A stretch of 64,000 bases of DNA from Chryseobacterium sp. SN22 (GTDB lineage: Bacteria > Bacteroidota > Bacteroidia > Flavobacteriales > Weeksellaceae), in assembly GCF_008329705.1 (NCBI RefSeq), contig NZ_VTSX01000013.1, forward strand, positions 62,001 to 126,000. Direction: 5' to 3'. This document shows, piece by piece, positions 24,620 to 32,965 of the stretch. The position numbers and the translations under genes were made by a program. The first letter of the stretch is position 1. Every line of letters begins with the position of its first letter. The notes beneath the pieces are model-generated. The model was given only the letters and a program-made list of their open reading frames with translations. It made no database searches and had not been told where the DNA came from.

Positions 24620-25363
24620 ATGAAAGACGATTTCATCTTTGGATTACGTCCCGTGATTGAAGCTATTGAAGCGGGAAAAACAATTGACAAGGTCTTCGTG
24701 CAGAATGCGCTGCAGGGGCCGATTTATGCTGAACTTAAAGCTATTTTAGCTCAAAATAAAATACGTCCGAACTACGTTCCGGTTGAAAAACTGAACCGTT
24801 TTACCAGAAAGAACCACCAGGGGGTAGTCGCCTTTATTTCGGATGTTCCTTTTCACAAAGTGGAGGATATCGTGCCTCAGCTTTTTGAAGAAGGAAAGAC
24901 CCCTTTCCTGTTGATTTTAGACCGGCTGACCGACGTCAGAAATTTCGGAGCGATCTGCAGAACAGCCGAATGTGTTGGTGTTGACGCCGTAATCATCCCT
25001 GAAAAAGGAGCGGCACCGATCAATTCGGATGCCATTAAAACTTCGGCCGGTGCTTTATACAATGTAAAAATATGCAAGGCCCCGAACCTGGCCCATGTTG
25101 TGGATTTCCTTCAGCAGAGCGGAATTTCCGTGTATGCCGCCAGCGAAAAAGCAGAAAAACTGATTTATGATGTCGATTTTACCGAGCCTTCCGCTATTGT
25201 GATGGGGAATGAGGAAACCGGAATTTCCAAAGAGGTTCTGCATCATGCTGATGAAAAAATAAAACTTCCGATTGAAGGAAAAACACAATCTTTGAATGTT
25301 TCTGTTGCCTGCGGGGCGATTTTATATGAAGCGGTACGACAGAAATTCACCAAAGCCAATTAA
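24620..25363 (+). CDS. rlmB: 23S rRNA (guanosine-2'-O) methyltransferase RlmB
   Basis: 247 residues from the ATG at 24620 (MKDDFIFGLRPVIEAIEAG). An N-terminal substrate-binding domain precedes a SPOUT catalytic domain. The three SpoU motifs are intact: LDRLTDVRNFGAICRTAE (motif 1), IVMGNEETGIS (motif 2) and SLNVSVACGAILYEAVRQ (motif 3). It methylates the 2'-OH of G2251 in 23S rRNA by homology. Its frame can be read from a TTG nine codons upstream, but that segment is repeat-like A/T-rich sequence and is not part of the protein. Confidence 0.9.
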   Translation: MKDDFIFGLRPVIEAIEAGKTIDKVFVQNALQGPIYAELKAILAQNKIRPNYVPVEKLNRFTRKNHQGVVAFISDVPFHKVEDIVPQLFEEGKTPFLLILDRLTDVRNFGAICRTAECVGVDAVIIPEKGAAPINSDAIKTSAGALYNVKICKAPNLAHVVDFLQQSGISVYAASEKAEKLIYDVDFTEPSAIVMGNEETGISKEVLHHADEKIKLPIEGKTQSLNVSVACGAILYEAVRQKFTKAN

Positions 25364-25388
25364 TTCAACAAACATTAAAAAAATTTAA

Positions 25389-26441
25389 ATGAAAAACATA
25401 GCAGCATTAGCGCTGATCTCAACCATAGCTTTAGTTTCGTGCAACAAAAAAGAAACGGCAAAAATAACGAAAGTAGATCCTAAAACCGGAAAAACCATCA
25501 CCGTGGAAGTTCCGGCCGACTCCGTAGCCAAAGTGGAAGAAAATCCGGCGATTAAAGATTCTGCAGGCGTTTATACGCAGACTTTTAAGCTGGAAAAAGG
25601 AAAAACCTATCCTCTGACCACCTATCAGAGAGATACCAAGACCATGACGGATCCTAACGGGAAAACCATCAACGCTACCAGCGAATCTACAGACGAAATG
25701 TCTTTTACGGTAAACGACATCAAAGGAAATGTTTATGACATTACCCTGAACCTGATCGCCAAAAGAAACTCGCAGACGGCTCAGGGAAAAACCCTCGTTG
25801 TAGATACCAAATTGCCGATCCCGAAAGAAGACGACCTGAAAATGATCTGGAACATCAACAGGGCACTGACAGGAAACAAACTGAACATGAAAATGGATAC
25901 CAAAGGAAACGTGATTTCCATTACCGGATTCGATGCAGTTTACAACAAAGTGGCCAACTCGGTAGGAACACTGATTAAGGACAAAAACCAAAAAGAAAGC
26001 GTAGTGGCCAGCCTTAAAGAATCGTTTAATGAAAAAGTATTGAAAGACCAGTTCACCAAAAACCTGACGATCATCCCTAAAAAAGGAGCCAAGATCGGAG
26101 GAAAATGGTCCAACAGTGAAAATGCCGACGCCCAGGGAAGAATCAAAGTAACCTCGAATTATACGCTGAAAAGCGCAGGAAACGGTGTAGTAGAGATTTC
26201 AGTAACAGGAGGAATTCCTAAAAAGGTAGAAAAGCAGAACCAGGGCGATGTTACCCACAGCTTAAGCAGCGAACTGACGCAGAATGGAACCATTAAGTTT
26301 GACCAGAATACGGGATGGATCAAAAACCAGAATATTTCCGTAAAGACCACCCAGATTGAAAGTATTTCGAAAGGAAAAGAATCACAGTCGATGACCAGTG
26401 TTTCCAATTCTTCTGTCATGGTAAACCCTACGGCTAAGTAA
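25389..26441 (+). CDS. DUF6263-type lipoprotein
   Basis: 350 residues. A lipoprotein signal (AALALISTIALVSC) places Cys19 at the lipidation site, followed by NKKE, so it is membrane anchored. The mature part has a central region TYQRDTKTMTDPNGKTINAT and repeated beta segments (EMSFTVNDIKGNVYDITLNL; GGKWSNSENADAQGRIKVTS) that I recall as DUF6263, a family common in Flavobacteriia. Function is unknown. It lies 25 nt after rlmB, possibly in one transcript. Confidence 0.75.
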   Translation: MKNIAALALISTIALVSCNKKETAKITKVDPKTGKTITVEVPADSVAKVEENPAIKDSAGVYTQTFKLEKGKTYPLTTYQRDTKTMTDPNGKTINATSESTDEMSFTVNDIKGNVYDITLNLIAKRNSQTAQGKTLVVDTKLPIPKEDDLKMIWNINRALTGNKLNMKMDTKGNVISITGFDAVYNKVANSVGTLIKDKNQKESVVASLKESFNEKVLKDQFTKNLTIIPKKGAKIGGKWSNSENADAQGRIKVTSNYTLKSAGNGVVEISVTGGIPKKVEKQNQGDVTHSLSSELTQNGTIKFDQNTGWIKNQNISVKTTQIESISKGKESQSMTSVSNSSVMVNPTAK

Positions 26442-26534
26442 ATACATGACTTTAGGGTTGAAGAGTTTGAGCACGTATCCGCCTGACCGGCGGTCTGCAA
26501 AACCGGACTTTAACGTAAAACCTTACATAAAATT

Positions 26535-26759
26535 ATGAAATATATTCTTGAGCTTGTACTCAGCGCCATTATTATTTTCTTTGTTTGGAATGTTCTTAAA
26601 AGAATTTTCTTCAAGACCTTTTACAGTTACCGATTCAATAACCAGAACAATAATAGCAAGCCGGATCTACAAAACTCTGACAAGAATAACCAGGGCCTCA
26701 ACTGGGATGCGGAAACCGTAGACTATGAAGAGGTAAAAGAAAATAAGGACAAAAAATAA
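26535..26759 (+). CDS. DUF4834 family small membrane protein
   Basis: 74 residues: one N-terminal hydrophobic helix (YILELVLSAIIIFFVWNVL), then a basic stretch, an Asn-rich linker and a conserved acidic tail (WDAETVDYEEVKENK). This is the plan of DUF4834, found in Bacteroidetes directly upstream of the YfhO-like gene, as here (33 nt). The conserved WDAETVDYEE tail suggests a partner interaction in the cytosol. Function unknown. Confidence 0.78.
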   Translation: MKYILELVLSAIIIFFVWNVLKRIFFKTFYSYRFNNQNNNSKPDLQNSDKNNQGLNWDAETVDYEEVKENKDKK

Positions 26760-26792
26760 CCATTCCTAAAAGTAAAGATTATAACCATCCAC

Positions 26793-29333
26793 ATGGCGAA
26801 AAATAAAAACCTGATTTATATTGCAATTTCATTAGTTGTATTTATCGTTTTAGCATTTTTATACTCCACGCCCGTCATTACGGGAAAACAGCTTTTCCAG
26901 CATGATATTGTGCAGTATCGCGGCGGGGCCAAAGAACTCCTCGATTATAGAGATGCTGCCGGAAAGGAAACCTACTGGAGCGACTCCATGTTCGGCGGGA
27001 TGCCGACGTACCAGATGGGAAGCCGGTTTGAAGGAGATATTATTAAAAACATCGACTCCAAACTGAACTTCTTTCCACGGCCCGTCAATTATCTTTTCCT
27101 GCTTGCAGCAGGTTTTTTCCTGTTGGGAATGGTTGTGGTAAGGAATTGGAAATATGCCCTTTTAGGAGCCACTTTCTTCAGTCTTTCCACCTATTTTTAC
27201 ATCGCTATTGCGGCCGGACACAATGGTAAAATCAATACCATTGAATATTTCGCCCCGCTTTTAGCCGGAATCCTGCTGGTCTATATCCGGAAAGAATACA
27301 TTTGGGGATTCATCGTCACTACCCTCTTTATGGGGCTTCAGATTGCCGCGAACCACCCGCAGATGACGTATTATCTTTTCCTGGCCTTGGGATTTTTATT
27401 CCTATCCGAATTAATCAGAACCATTCAGAAAAAAACGCCGGTAAAACACTTTTTGATCTCTTCCGGAATTATTGCAGTCTCCTGTTTAATAGGGGTAGGA
27501 ATGAATTCTCAAAGGATCATGGCCAATTCGGAATATATTAAAGAAACTGTCCGCGGAAAGCAAATCCTGACTAATGAAAGCCATACCGGAGGAGACTCGG
27601 GGATGGATAAGGAAAGCATGCTGATGTGGAGTTACGGAAAGCTGGAAACCCTAAATCTTTTCATTCCAAGACTGATGGGCGGCGGAAGCCAGGAACCGGA
27701 AGGAAAGGAAATGATGGCGAAAATCCAGGAAATGGTCCAGGAAAATGTAGGTTCACAAACTGAAATGGACAGGATATCCAAAGGATTCGGAAACCTTACC
27801 TACTGGGGCGATCAACCGGGAACTTCCGGACCGGCCTATCAGGGAGCTGTTGTCTGTTTCCTGGCATTGCTGGGATTTTTCTTTGCCTGGAAAAAGTACC
27901 GCTACTGGATTCTCGGAGCTTCCATTCTGACTGTTTTCCTCGCATGGGGAAGCAACTTCATGGCGCTTTCCGACTTCTTTATTGATTTCATTCCTTTTTA
28001 TAATAAATTCAGGGCGCCGTCTTCCATATTGGTGGTAGTGGAATTATTATTCCCTTTAATCGCCATTATCGGATTGTACAGGTTCTTTACAGATAACGAA
28101 TTAACCAAAGAATACAAACAGAAAATTCTTCTGTACGTGGGCGGCGGGACCTTAGGTTTTGTCCTCATCCTGCTGCTCTTCGGAAAATCTCTTTTAGGTT
28201 TCCAGACAGAAAATGAAAAGACCTACCTGCCTCCTTTCCTATTGGATTATCTGGTAGATGAACGATTTAAAATGTTCAGGATCGATGCCATTAAAGCCTT
28301 CTTCTATGTGGCGATTACCGTTGCTGCTTTATTCATGGCTTTAAAACAAAAGCTGAACCAGAACATCGCTATGGTGATTATCGGTGTGGTTAGTTTATTC
28401 GACTTATGGACGGTGAATAAACGGTATCTGAATGATGAAAACTACGTAGATAAGATCTTTGCCGAAAACCCTTTCCAGACAGAAAGCTCAGATCTGCTGG
28501 CTGAAAAAGCTCAGGGAAATCCGAATCTGGAATCAATTTTAGCCAATGTCAATGTCAACAAAGCTCTGGAAACCATTGCTGAAAAAGACAAAACCCACTA
28601 CCGGGTTTTCAACAATATTCTGGGAACATTCAGTGAGACAAATACTTCTTACTTTAAATCTTCTATAGGAGGATACCACGCGGTAAAACTGAGAAGATAC
28701 GATGATGTAATCAATGAATATTTCCAGACGATGGACTCGGTAAAAGTTCCAAATATCCTGAATCTTCTGAACGCCAAATACCTGGTCTTAGGCGGACCGG
28801 AGCAGCCACAAGCTATCCCGAACCCAAAAGCCAATGGAAATGCCTGGTTTGTAAGCGACCTGAAATTTGCAGACTCCCCGAACCAGGAAATTAAGGCAAT
28901 CGGAACCGTCAACAGTAAAAAAACCGCCGTTATCGCCGCTTCCGACAGGAAATATTTTGAAGGAAAACCGGTTCAGCCCGATTCAACAGCCTTTATTAAT
29001 TTAACGAAATACCAACCGAACGAACTGGAATTCAGGTCTCAGTCTAAAACCCCACAGCTGGCCGTATTTTCGGAGATTTATTATCCTCATGGCTGGAAGG
29101 TTTTTGTGGATGAAAAAGAAGTACCTTACATTAAAGCCGACTACCTGTTGCGTGCCGTGCACGTTCCTGCAGGAGGCCACCATGTAAGAATGGTCTTCGA
29201 ACCGGAAGTTATCGAAAAAGGAAAATGGATTTCACTGATCTGTTTCGGATTATTTATTATTTTAAGCGGACTTGGAATTTATTTTCTTTACCGCAAAAGA
29301 GACAAAAGAAAAGCTAAAATAATTCAGGAATAA
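26793..29333 (+). CDS. YfhO family membrane protein
   Basis: An 846-residue polytopic protein. About 12-13 transmembrane helices (residues 8-530, with a large loop at about 250-330) precede a C-terminal extracytoplasmic beta domain, then a last helix (WISLICFGLFIILSGLGIYF). The N-terminal DIVQYRGGAKELLDYRDAAG loop and TYWSDSMFGGMPTYQ are typical of YfhO/GT-C-like proteins, which are thought to be glycosyltransferases acting on lipid carriers. It is followed 19 nt later by a glycosyltransferase gene, supporting a role in glycan or lipid glycosylation. Confidence 0.88.
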   Translation: MAKNKNLIYIAISLVVFIVLAFLYSTPVITGKQLFQHDIVQYRGGAKELLDYRDAAGKETYWSDSMFGGMPTYQMGSRFEGDIIKNIDSKLNFFPRPVNYLFLLAAGFFLLGMVVVRNWKYALLGATFFSLSTYFYIAIAAGHNGKINTIEYFAPLLAGILLVYIRKEYIWGFIVTTLFMGLQIAANHPQMTYYLFLALGFLFLSELIRTIQKKTPVKHFLISSGIIAVSCLIGVGMNSQRIMANSEYIKETVRGKQILTNESHTGGDSGMDKESMLMWSYGKLETLNLFIPRLMGGGSQEPEGKEMMAKIQEMVQENVGSQTEMDRISKGFGNLTYWGDQPGTSGPAYQGAVVCFLALLGFFFAWKKYRYWILGASILTVFLAWGSNFMALSDFFIDFIPFYNKFRAPSSILVVVELLFPLIAIIGLYRFFTDNELTKEYKQKILLYVGGGTLGFVLILLLFGKSLLGFQTENEKTYLPPFLLDYLVDERFKMFRIDAIKAFFYVAITVAALFMALKQKLNQNIAMVIIGVVSLFDLWTVNKRYLNDENYVDKIFAENPFQTESSDLLAEKAQGNPNLESILANVNVNKALETIAEKDKTHYRVFNNILGTFSETNTSYFKSSIGGYHAVKLRRYDDVINEYFQTMDSVKVPNILNLLNAKYLVLGGPEQPQAIPNPKANGNAWFVSDLKFADSPNQEIKAIGTVNSKKTAVIAASDRKYFEGKPVQPDSTAFINLTKYQPNELEFRSQSKTPQLAVFSEIYYPHGWKVFVDEKEVPYIKADYLLRAVHVPAGGHHVRMVFEPEVIEKGKWISLICFGLFIILSGLGIYFLYRKRDKRKAKIIQE

Positions 29334-29352
29334 AAATCTCATAGCTAAAACA

Positions 29353-30660
29353 GTGGAACAAAAAAAAATACTCATCATCACCTATTACTGGCCTCCTGCG
29401 GGAGGCCCTGGTGTTCAAAGATGGCTGAAATTTGCCAAGTACCTGCCGGAGAACGGCTGGACCCCTGTAATTTATACCCCGGAAAATCCTAGCTACCCTT
29501 TGCTGGATAAAAGCCTGCTAAAAGATGTTCCGAAAGGTCTTGAGATTGTAAAAACAAAAATCTGGGAGCCGTATCAGCTAGCTGAAAAGCTGAATAAAAG
29601 CAATAAAAAGTTCAAAGCCGGACAATTTGATGTAGGCAACAACCAAAGCTGGAAATCCAGGCTTTCGATCTGGGTACGAGGAAATTTTTTCATCCCTGAC
29701 GCAAGAGTGTTCTGGGTAAAACCTTCCGTTAAATTTTTGGGACATTATTTAAGAGAAAACAAAATCGATGTCGTGGTTACTTCGGGGCCACCGCATTCGC
29801 TGCACCTTATGGGCTTAGCACTGAAAGAAAAGTTTCCCGATCTGAAATGGATTGCCGATTTCCGCGATCCGTGGACCGAAATTTCATATTATAAACATTT
29901 AAAGCTTACAAAAAGCTCCGACCGGAAGCACCGGAAGCTGGAAGGCGAAGTCTTCAGAAATGCAGATATTACCCTCGCAACCAGTTACACCGATGCTGAA
30001 AACTTCAAAAAAAATGGAGCCCATGCCATCTGCATTACTAACGGATTTGATGAAGCCGATGCCAGCTCCCAAAGCCATAAGTCGACAGCTGACGATCAGC
30101 AACGGAAGTTCACCCTCAGTTACATCGGGGTTTTAGAGCAACTGAGAAATCCTGAAAACCTCTGGAAAGCTTTGAATGAACTGGTGAAAACGAATTCTGA
30201 TTTTGCGGGAAATTTCACTTTAAAATTTGCCGGAAGAATCGATGATAAAATTTTGAACTCAATTGAACAGTCGGTTTTAAACAACCATATTGCAAATCTG
30301 GGTTACCTTTCGCATGATAAAGCGATTGACGAAATGCAGACCTCGGATATTTTATTGATTACCAATTTCCCCAATACCTCTTCCAAAGGCATCATCCCGG
30401 GAAAAATTTTTGAATATCTTGCTACGGGAAAACAGATCATTTCTTTCGGACCGGACGGAGCCGACGTTGCACGGATCCTTGAAGACACAAAAGCCGGTAA
30501 ACATTTCAGCTACGATGATACCGAAACCATCAAAGATTTTATCCTTGAAAAATTTGAGCTCTGGAAGAAAAATGAACTGATAGAGAATACCCAAAACATC
30601 GAACAGTTTTCCAGAAGGAACCTTACGAAAAAGCTGGCTGACACTTTAGATCTTTTTTAA
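29353..30660 (+). CDS. Glycosyltransferase family 4 protein
   Basis: 435 residues starting with GTG (GTG GAA CAA). It has two Rossmann domains. The N-terminal domain starts KKILIITYYWPPAGGPGVQRW, where PPAGGPG is the donor/acceptor loop of this GT-B subgroup, and carries VVTSGPPHSLHLMGL. The C-terminal domain has FTLSYIGVLEQLRNPENLWK, LLITNFPNTSSKGIIPGKIFEYLA and the E-x-x-A-T-G-K end typical of GT4. It probably acts on a cell-surface glycan with the upstream YfhO-like protein. Donor sugar unknown. Confidence 0.88.
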   Translation: MEQKKILIITYYWPPAGGPGVQRWLKFAKYLPENGWTPVIYTPENPSYPLLDKSLLKDVPKGLEIVKTKIWEPYQLAEKLNKSNKKFKAGQFDVGNNQSWKSRLSIWVRGNFFIPDARVFWVKPSVKFLGHYLRENKIDVVVTSGPPHSLHLMGLALKEKFPDLKWIADFRDPWTEISYYKHLKLTKSSDRKHRKLEGEVFRNADITLATSYTDAENFKKNGAHAICITNGFDEADASSQSHKSTADDQQRKFTLSYIGVLEQLRNPENLWKALNELVKTNSDFAGNFTLKFAGRIDDKILNSIEQSVLNNHIANLGYLSHDKAIDEMQTSDILLITNFPNTSSKGIIPGKIFEYLATGKQIISFGPDGADVARILEDTKAGKHFSYDDTETIKDFILEKFELWKKNELIENTQNIEQFSRRNLTKKLADTLDLF

Positions 30661-30696
30661 ACCGAAAAATTTAACATATCAGCCATATAAAAATTC

Positions 30697-30720
30697 GGTA
30701 GCTGAAGCCACTCGAAACCA
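30697..30720. repeat. REP-1 family partial copy
   Basis: GGTAGCTGAAGCCACTCGAA is a rearranged half copy of REP-1 (GGTGGCTGAG / GAAGCCAC). It lies in the 195-nt gap between convergent genes. Confidence 0.4.
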
Positions 30721-30794
30721 AATCATTATCAGCTTTGAAAATCTTCGGAATTTGTAAGAGATTTTAATCATAAAGATTTAAGGAACAGCGCCCC

Positions 30795-30820
30795 GGCGGC
30801 TGAGCGGAGCTGAAGCCACG
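30795..30820. repeat. REP-1 family copy
   Basis: GGCGGCTGAGCGGAGCTGAA followed by GCCACG: a good REP-1 copy with the GGCTGAG...GAAGCCAC frame. Confidence 0.65.
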
Positions 30821-30855
30821 TTTTATCCGTGAAAATATATAAAATCTGTAGAGAC

Positions 30856-31494
30856 TTAAATCGTCCACTGGTCATTGACCACCCCTACCAGATAATATTT
30901 TCCCTGAAACGGTTCAAAGACCAACCGAAGGCATTTCCAGTCCATTTCAGGATTGGATTCCGAACCTTTGACAAAATTTTCAGTAAAATCAGCTTTAGGA
31001 TAAATTTCTTTTAAATTGTTCAGTGAATTTCCCATTCCCTGAAATTCATTAATTGACACCTGTCCGGTTGCAAAATCTTTTGAATAGGCCCATTTGATCA
31101 GATAATCGGTAATGGTCGACTGATAAGGATCTCCTGAACCATCCAGCAATCCCCAGGTAAAAATGGTTTTTGTCGGCTGGTATTTTATAAAATCAGATTT
31201 GGAAAAAAGCTTGTCGCCTTCAGGGCTTACAAAGGCATACATCGAAAACCGTACGCCTTTTTCAGGATGGATGAATTCCGAAAATCTTTTATAATTTTTA
31301 TCGTGTAATGCCTGAAGAACCGCTTCATTGGCCGCTTTCAGTGCAGTTTCCTTATCGATGGCTACCGATGTTTCCTGTACTTTTTCTGTCTGTGAAGCTT
31401 TTGCGGAATCGGCTTTGTCGTTGACAAATTTTTCCGGATTCTTCTTACAGGAAACGACTGCCAGAAAAGATAAGAGAAGAACTGCTTTTTTCAT
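30856..31494 (-). CDS. Hypothetical lipoprotein
   Basis: 212 residues from the ATG at 31494 (a GTG three codons upstream is the alternative). The lipoprotein signal AVLLLSFLAVVSC is followed by KKNPEKF. A low-complexity linker leads to a globular domain (ALKAANEAVLQALHDKNYKR FSEF; then VRFSMYAF, TWGLLDGSGDP, WKCLRLVFEP, YYLVGVVNDQWTI). The layout, one helix and then alternating strands ending in a VVNDQWTI-like strand, recalls NTF2-like lipoproteins of Bacteroidetes. Function unknown. It is divergent from ypdA. Confidence 0.72.
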   Translation of the reverse strand: MKKAVLLLSFLAVVSCKKNPEKFVNDKADSAKASQTEKVQETSVAIDKETALKAANEAVLQALHDKNYKRFSEFIHPEKGVRFSMYAFVSPEGDKLFSKSDFIKYQPTKTIFTWGLLDGSGDPYQSTITDYLIKWAYSKDFATGQVSINEFQGMGNSLNNLKEIYPKADFTENFVKGSESNPEMDWKCLRLVFEPFQGKYYLVGVVNDQWTI

Positions 31495-31640
31495 ATTTTT
31501 CACGATATTTAACCTTAGTGTTTACCAAAATAGATGCCACATTTTTTAAATCTCTACGTTTACTTTCGCCTTTAAAACAGATTTAGTCATCGATTGTACG
31601 GTTTTTGCTGAGTTTAAACCTATTGCTTTATCGTTTTTTG

Positions 31641-31648
31641 TAATTTTG
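31641..31648 (+). promoter_or_regulatory. -7 promoter element of ypdA
   Basis: TAATTTTG, an exact TAnnTTTG match, lies only 4 nt before the ATG at 31653, implying a leaderless or nearly leaderless mRNA. Confidence 0.55.
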
Positions 31649-31652
31649 TTTT

Positions 31653-32615
31653 ATGGAAATTTTAGATATTCTTATTATCGGAGGCGGACCTATCGGATTA
31701 AACTGTGCACTGGAAGCCGGAAAAAACAACCTTAGCTATTTAGTCATCGAAAAGGGAACCATCGTAAATTCCTTATACAACTATCCTTTATACATGCGTT
31801 TTTTCTCGACGGCCGAGAAGCTGGAGATTGATGGAATTCCTTTCATTTCTACCGCTCCTAAACCGGGACGGCAGGAAGCCCTGGAGTACTATCAGGGCAT
31901 CGCCCGGCAACGGAATATCAACATCAACCTGTATGAAAAAGTGGAAAAAGTTTCCAAAGAAAAAGAGATTTTTACCATTGAAACAACGAAAGGAAGATAT
32001 GCCGCCCGGAACGTCATTATTTCTACCGGATTTTATGATATTCCCAATCTTATGAATATTCCGGGTGAACGTTTACCCAAAGTAAAACATTATTATACCG
32101 AGCCCTATCCTTATGCCAAACAGAAAATTGTAGTGGTAGGTTCCAGCAATTCGGCGGTGGATGCAGCTTTAGAAACGTACCGGAAGGGTGCTGAAGTGAC
32201 CATGATCATCCGTCATGACGAAATTTCGCCCAGTGTAAAATATTGGGTTAAACCGGATATTGAAAACCGGATTGCAGAAGGAAGCATCAAGGCACATTTC
32301 AGAGCTGAATTGCTGGAAATTAAAGAGCATTCCGTGATTTTTAAAGATAAAAACGGAGAACCCAATGAGATTGAAAATGACTTTGTACTGGCCATGACCG
32401 GCTATCTTCCCAATTTTGATTTCCTGAAAGATTCCGGTATCGAGCTGCAGGGCGAATGCCTGAACCCTTTTTACCACCCTGAAACCATGGAGACCAACGT
32501 TCCGGATTTGTATCTGGCCGGTGTCGTCTGCGGAGGAAAGGATACCCACTTGTGGTTTATTGAAAACTCCAGGATTCATGCGGAGATGATTGTGAAGCAT
32601 ATTCTTTCAAAATAG
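31653..32615 (+). CDS. ypdA: YpdA family bacillithiol-disulfide reductase
   Basis: 320 residues, a two-dinucleotide-domain flavoprotein. The FAD motif GGGPIG is at 10-15 and the NADPH motif VVGSSNSA at 160-167. SLYNYPLYMRFFSTAEKLEI and the FVLAMTGYLPNFDFL, LAGVVCGGKDTHLWFIENSR end are characteristic of YpdA (Bdr), the NADPH-dependent reductase of oxidised bacillithiol. This implies the organism uses bacillithiol as its low-molecular-weight thiol; the biosynthesis genes (bshA-C) are not in this window. Confidence 0.9.
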   Translation: MEILDILIIGGGPIGLNCALEAGKNNLSYLVIEKGTIVNSLYNYPLYMRFFSTAEKLEIDGIPFISTAPKPGRQEALEYYQGIARQRNININLYEKVEKVSKEKEIFTIETTKGRYAARNVIISTGFYDIPNLMNIPGERLPKVKHYYTEPYPYAKQKIVVVGSSNSAVDAALETYRKGAEVTMIIRHDEISPSVKYWVKPDIENRIAEGSIKAHFRAELLEIKEHSVIFKDKNGEPNEIENDFVLAMTGYLPNFDFLKDSGIELQGECLNPFYHPETMETNVPDLYLAGVVCGGKDTHLWFIENSRIHAEMIVKHILSK

Positions 32616-32653
32616 ATATTCCCACAGATTCCGCAGATTTTCACGGATGAGGA

Positions 32654-32680
32654 CGTGGCTTCGAGTAGCCTCAGCCACCG
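32654..32680. repeat. REP-1 family copy
   Basis: GTGGCTTCGAG...CCTCAGCCACC: an intact palindromic REP-1 copy, in the same orientation as those at 32894, 55138 and 55791. Confidence 0.7.
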
Positions 32681-32744
32681 GGACGCTTTTCCTTTAAATT
32701 ACGAATATAAAATAACCCTAAAAAAGCTTCAACACCGCGCTTGT

Positions 32745-32826
32745 CATCCCCGCAGGAGATCTCAACATAATTAGAGAACCGCACGGAAAGATTCGGGTTT
32801 TAATCCTTGCAGAATGGCACATGAGA
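32745..32826. repeat. REP-2 family copy
   Basis: Minus-strand orientation. TTGTCATCCCCGCAGGAGAT and TTAGAGAACCGC match the right arm of the 14425-14508 copy in reverse. The sequence after it (AGATTCGGGTTTTAATCC, TTGCAGAATGGCA) is a diverged left arm. Region 32616-32965 holds only repeats and no gene. Confidence 0.6.
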
Positions 32827-32893
32827 AAATATTCTGGGCGCTGTAATGAAAAGCTTTGATTTCATCTGATGTGTTCTAAAATATTTCAAAATT

Positions 32894-32915
32894 TGGCTTC
32901 GACGAGCTCAGCCAC
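32894..32915. repeat. REP-1 family copy
   Basis: TTGGCTTCGACGAGCTCAGC followed by CAC: a compact REP-1 palindrome 50 nt downstream of the TonB receptor stop. Confidence 0.7.
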
Positions 32916-32965
32916 TGAGTAGTCTCATATGAATTATGTGGTTTTATTTCCTTTATCGATTGCAG

